A stretch of 64,000 nucleotides of DNA, from assembly GCA_016708435.1 (NCBI GenBank), contig JADJFV010000031.1, positions 124,001 to 188,000 on the forward strand, in the 5' to 3' direction. The stretch comes from Leptospiraceae bacterium. Lineage in GTDB: Bacteria > Spirochaetota > Leptospiria > Leptospirales > Leptospiraceae. Below are positions 62,070 through 64,000 of this stretch, one piece after another. A model generated the notes under the pieces. It made no database searches, was not told the DNA's origin, and saw nothing but the letters and a program-made list of their open reading frames with translations. A program made the position numbers and the translations under genes. The stretch's first letter is position 1. Each line of letters begins with the position of its first letter.

Positions 62070-64000
62070 TCAGAAATCAGATTCAGAGTTCTCAAAAATT
62101 ATTGAAAAAGGAGACAGATACAAGTCACTCGGCCAAGAGCCAATGGACTTGGGATCAAGGATCAATGCAGTAGGTTGCACCCCAGGAATTCCATAGATTT
62201 TTCCATTGGGGCAAGCACTCCGCCTGCCCATTTAGCAGTTCCAGTCAATCCGGTAATCGTAGTCGTGTCTGCTGTATTGGTAGTTGGATCAATGATTAAT
62301 CCAGTAGTTGAATCATAACTAATTCCATAAATTTTCCCATTGGGTGCAAGAACTCCTCCTGCCCCTTTAAAAGTTCCAGCCAATCCGGTAATCGTAGTTG
62401 TATCTGCTGTATTAGTAGTTGGATCAATGATTAAGACACTGGTTGCACTCAAGGGAATTCCATAGATTTTTCCATTGGGTGCAACAACTCCGCCCCACCA
62501 TTTAGCAGTTCCAGCCAATCCGGTAATCGTAGTTGTATCTGCCGTATTGGCTGTCGGATCTATGATCAATACATTAGTTGAATCCAAGGGAATTCCATAG
62601 ATTTTTCCATTGGGTGCAAGAACTCCTCCTACCCATTTACCAGCAGTTCCACCCAATCCGGTAATCGTAGTCGTATCTGCTGTATTGGTAGTCGGATCTA
62701 TGATCAGCACATTGGCTGCATTCCTAGCAATTCCATAAATCTTTCCATTGGGAGCAAGCACTCCACCTGTCCATTTAGCACTTCCGGTCAATCCGGTTAT
62801 CGTAGTTGTATTTGCAGTATTGGTGGTCGGATCTATGATTAAGACACTGGTTGCATCGAAGGGAATGCAATAAATTTTTCCATTGGGAGCAAGAACTCCC
62901 CCATACCATTTACCAATTCCAGTCAATCCTGTAATTGTAGTAGTATCTGCTGTATTCGCAGTGGGATCAATAATTAATCCAGAAGTTGCATCATACGGAA
63001 TTCCATAAATCTTTCCATTGGGGCGAGCACTCCTCCTGACCATTTATTAGTTCCACCCAACCCGGTAATCGTAGTTGTGTTTGCTGTTTCCGTTGCGCTC
63101 TTACCAAGACTTGCCTGTGCTTGTAGAATCGACTGGATTATATTCCAATTCATTTGAAAGTAACTTACAAGAATAGAAATCGTTGTCTGGGTTGATCCTT
63201 TCGCGTTTGTAGCTGTGATTGTATAATTCTTCCTATCCTGAGTTGCCGTTGGGGCTCCGCTGATCGCACAACTATTACTCAAACTGAGTCCAGTTGGGAG
63301 TGTAGGACTTGCCGCACAACTTTCAATTGCTCCTCCGCTATAAACAGGAGAGGTAGTTGGAATCGCTGCATTTTGTTGGAAGGTAAATGGTGCTCCTGGA
63401 TAGGTTAAATTGGACGGAGCTGTTCCCGTATCAACGGTGAACACGATATTTGCATAATCCGTAAACTGGATTTGGTTGGTGACTTGCGCAGCAGTGATAG
63501 TAACCGCATTTGTATTGGGTAGTCCAACCGTCAGACTTCCCCTTCTTTTATATAACTCACGATTGCAGGAAGAAGAGTCGTCGTTAAGGGGTGCTTGGCA
63601 ATGTGATTTGACTTGCTCCGGTGCCCATCGTGATCGCTTTACCATCACTGCCCTTTCCGTCAAATAGCCCATCTTCAAAATCAGTAGCAAAAGCGTTAAT
63701 TACTGTTGCAATATCATCGGGCGTAGTCTTCGTTTCCAGCTTTTGTCTTGTTGGCTAAATAAAAATACCAGCCATAATGGCTAGATTCTTGGCGGTGAGG
63801 GTATCACTTGGATTTTTAAAATCCACGGCAAGATCATCTAGCTCTGGATAATCGTTGTCATTCAAGGAAGTCGTTGTAGCTCTACCCGATACAGATGACA
63901 GACCGGAGCTTAATCCAAACCGAATGACTACTTCCTTACTCGCTTTTCTATTTAGTGCTACTAAGTCGGCATTTGCTCCTGATTGTTTTGCAAGAGCTTG
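62070..64000 (-). pseudogene. Paralogous lipoprotein with seven GGVLAPNGKIYGIP repeats, partial and multiply frameshifted
   Basis: It enters from the right edge with a domain paralogous to the preceding gene (KASKEVVIRFGLSSGLSS, LNDNDYPELDDLAVDFKNP, DFEDGLFDGKGSDG). An Ig-like putative domain follows (CAASPTLPTGLSLSNSCAISGAP). Seven repeats of about 39 residues complete it (KW-GGVLAPNGKIYGIP-DATS-LIIDPTTNTADTTTITGL). At least six one-base indels break the frame (near 63761, 63733, 63585, 63540, 63021 and 62209), each in or next to a homopolymer. If restored, the protein would end near 62070. It is either a decayed gene or a badly sequenced intact one. Confidence 0.7.

Noticed and set aside
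62160..63060. Second regular repeat array with period near 117 bases
   Set aside because: It encodes the GGVLAPNGKIYGIP repeats on the minus strand; no constant short repeat with unique spacers as in CRISPR.

Overview
The window is AT-rich DNA (my rough impression: mid-30s % G+C) from a spirochaete of the Leptospiraceae, closest in style to Leptospira and probably an uncultured relative. This rests on several things together: abundant short-lipobox lipoproteins and a beta-barrel outer-membrane protein ending in Phe; a 7TM receptor-type adenylate cyclase; many PAS-rich sensor kinases; a secreted protein that recalls the flagellar coiling proteins; and dispersed foldback repeats. No rRNA or tRNA gene, CRISPR array or intact insertion sequence was seen.

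Layout. 1-11.0 kb: the end of a HEPN-domain gene, a LytTR response regulator, a secreted protein, zinc-ribbon protein and rsmE, an outer-membrane barrel, glgP with a TPR gene, and a response regulator followed by a frameshifted HEAT-repeat protein. 11.1-22.6 kb: an accessory block. It holds a TumE-type toxin-antitoxin pair between 95-bp direct repeats, an OmpA-like lipoprotein overlapping a Big_5/NHL surface protein, an 1825-residue hybrid kinase (GAF, eight PAS, HisKA, HATPase, two receivers, Hpt) with an HD-GYP response regulator, and a truncated kinase paralogue. Four copies of a degenerate short repeat mark its joints. 22.6-29.4 kb: a compact seven-gene minus-strand operon (DinB-like, rhomboid, zinc dehydrogenase, unknown, SAH-hydrolase-like, Nudix, nitrilase-like without its Cys). 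29.7-33.0 kb: class II fructose bisphosphatase, PAP2 phosphatase and a polysaccharide flippase. 33.0-33.7 kb: a decayed HepT/MntA module. 33.7-46.5 kb: a lipoprotein and TPR gene, a cysteine desulfurase, secreted lipoproteins including a frameshifted metalloprotease, a DUF3089 hydrolase, MscS, guaA and queF. 46.8-53.6 kb: a receiver-PAS histidine kinase converging on the membrane adenylate cyclase, then an esterase. 53.8-59.9 kb: a TetR-like remnant, two MFS transporters, a BFD-like ferredoxin, an RsmI-type methylase, a HAD phosphatase with a non-ATG start, an M23 peptidase and a phasin-like protein. 59.9-64.0 kb: two paralogous lipoproteins with one shared N-terminal domain and two unrelated seven-unit repeat domains.

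The region is rich in signalling: phosphorelay, cyclic-di-GMP hydrolysis and cAMP synthesis lie close together, beside envelope proteins that could be their outputs. Several genes carry one-base indels in homopolymers, densest at the right end. There the reader should consider sequence error before biology.
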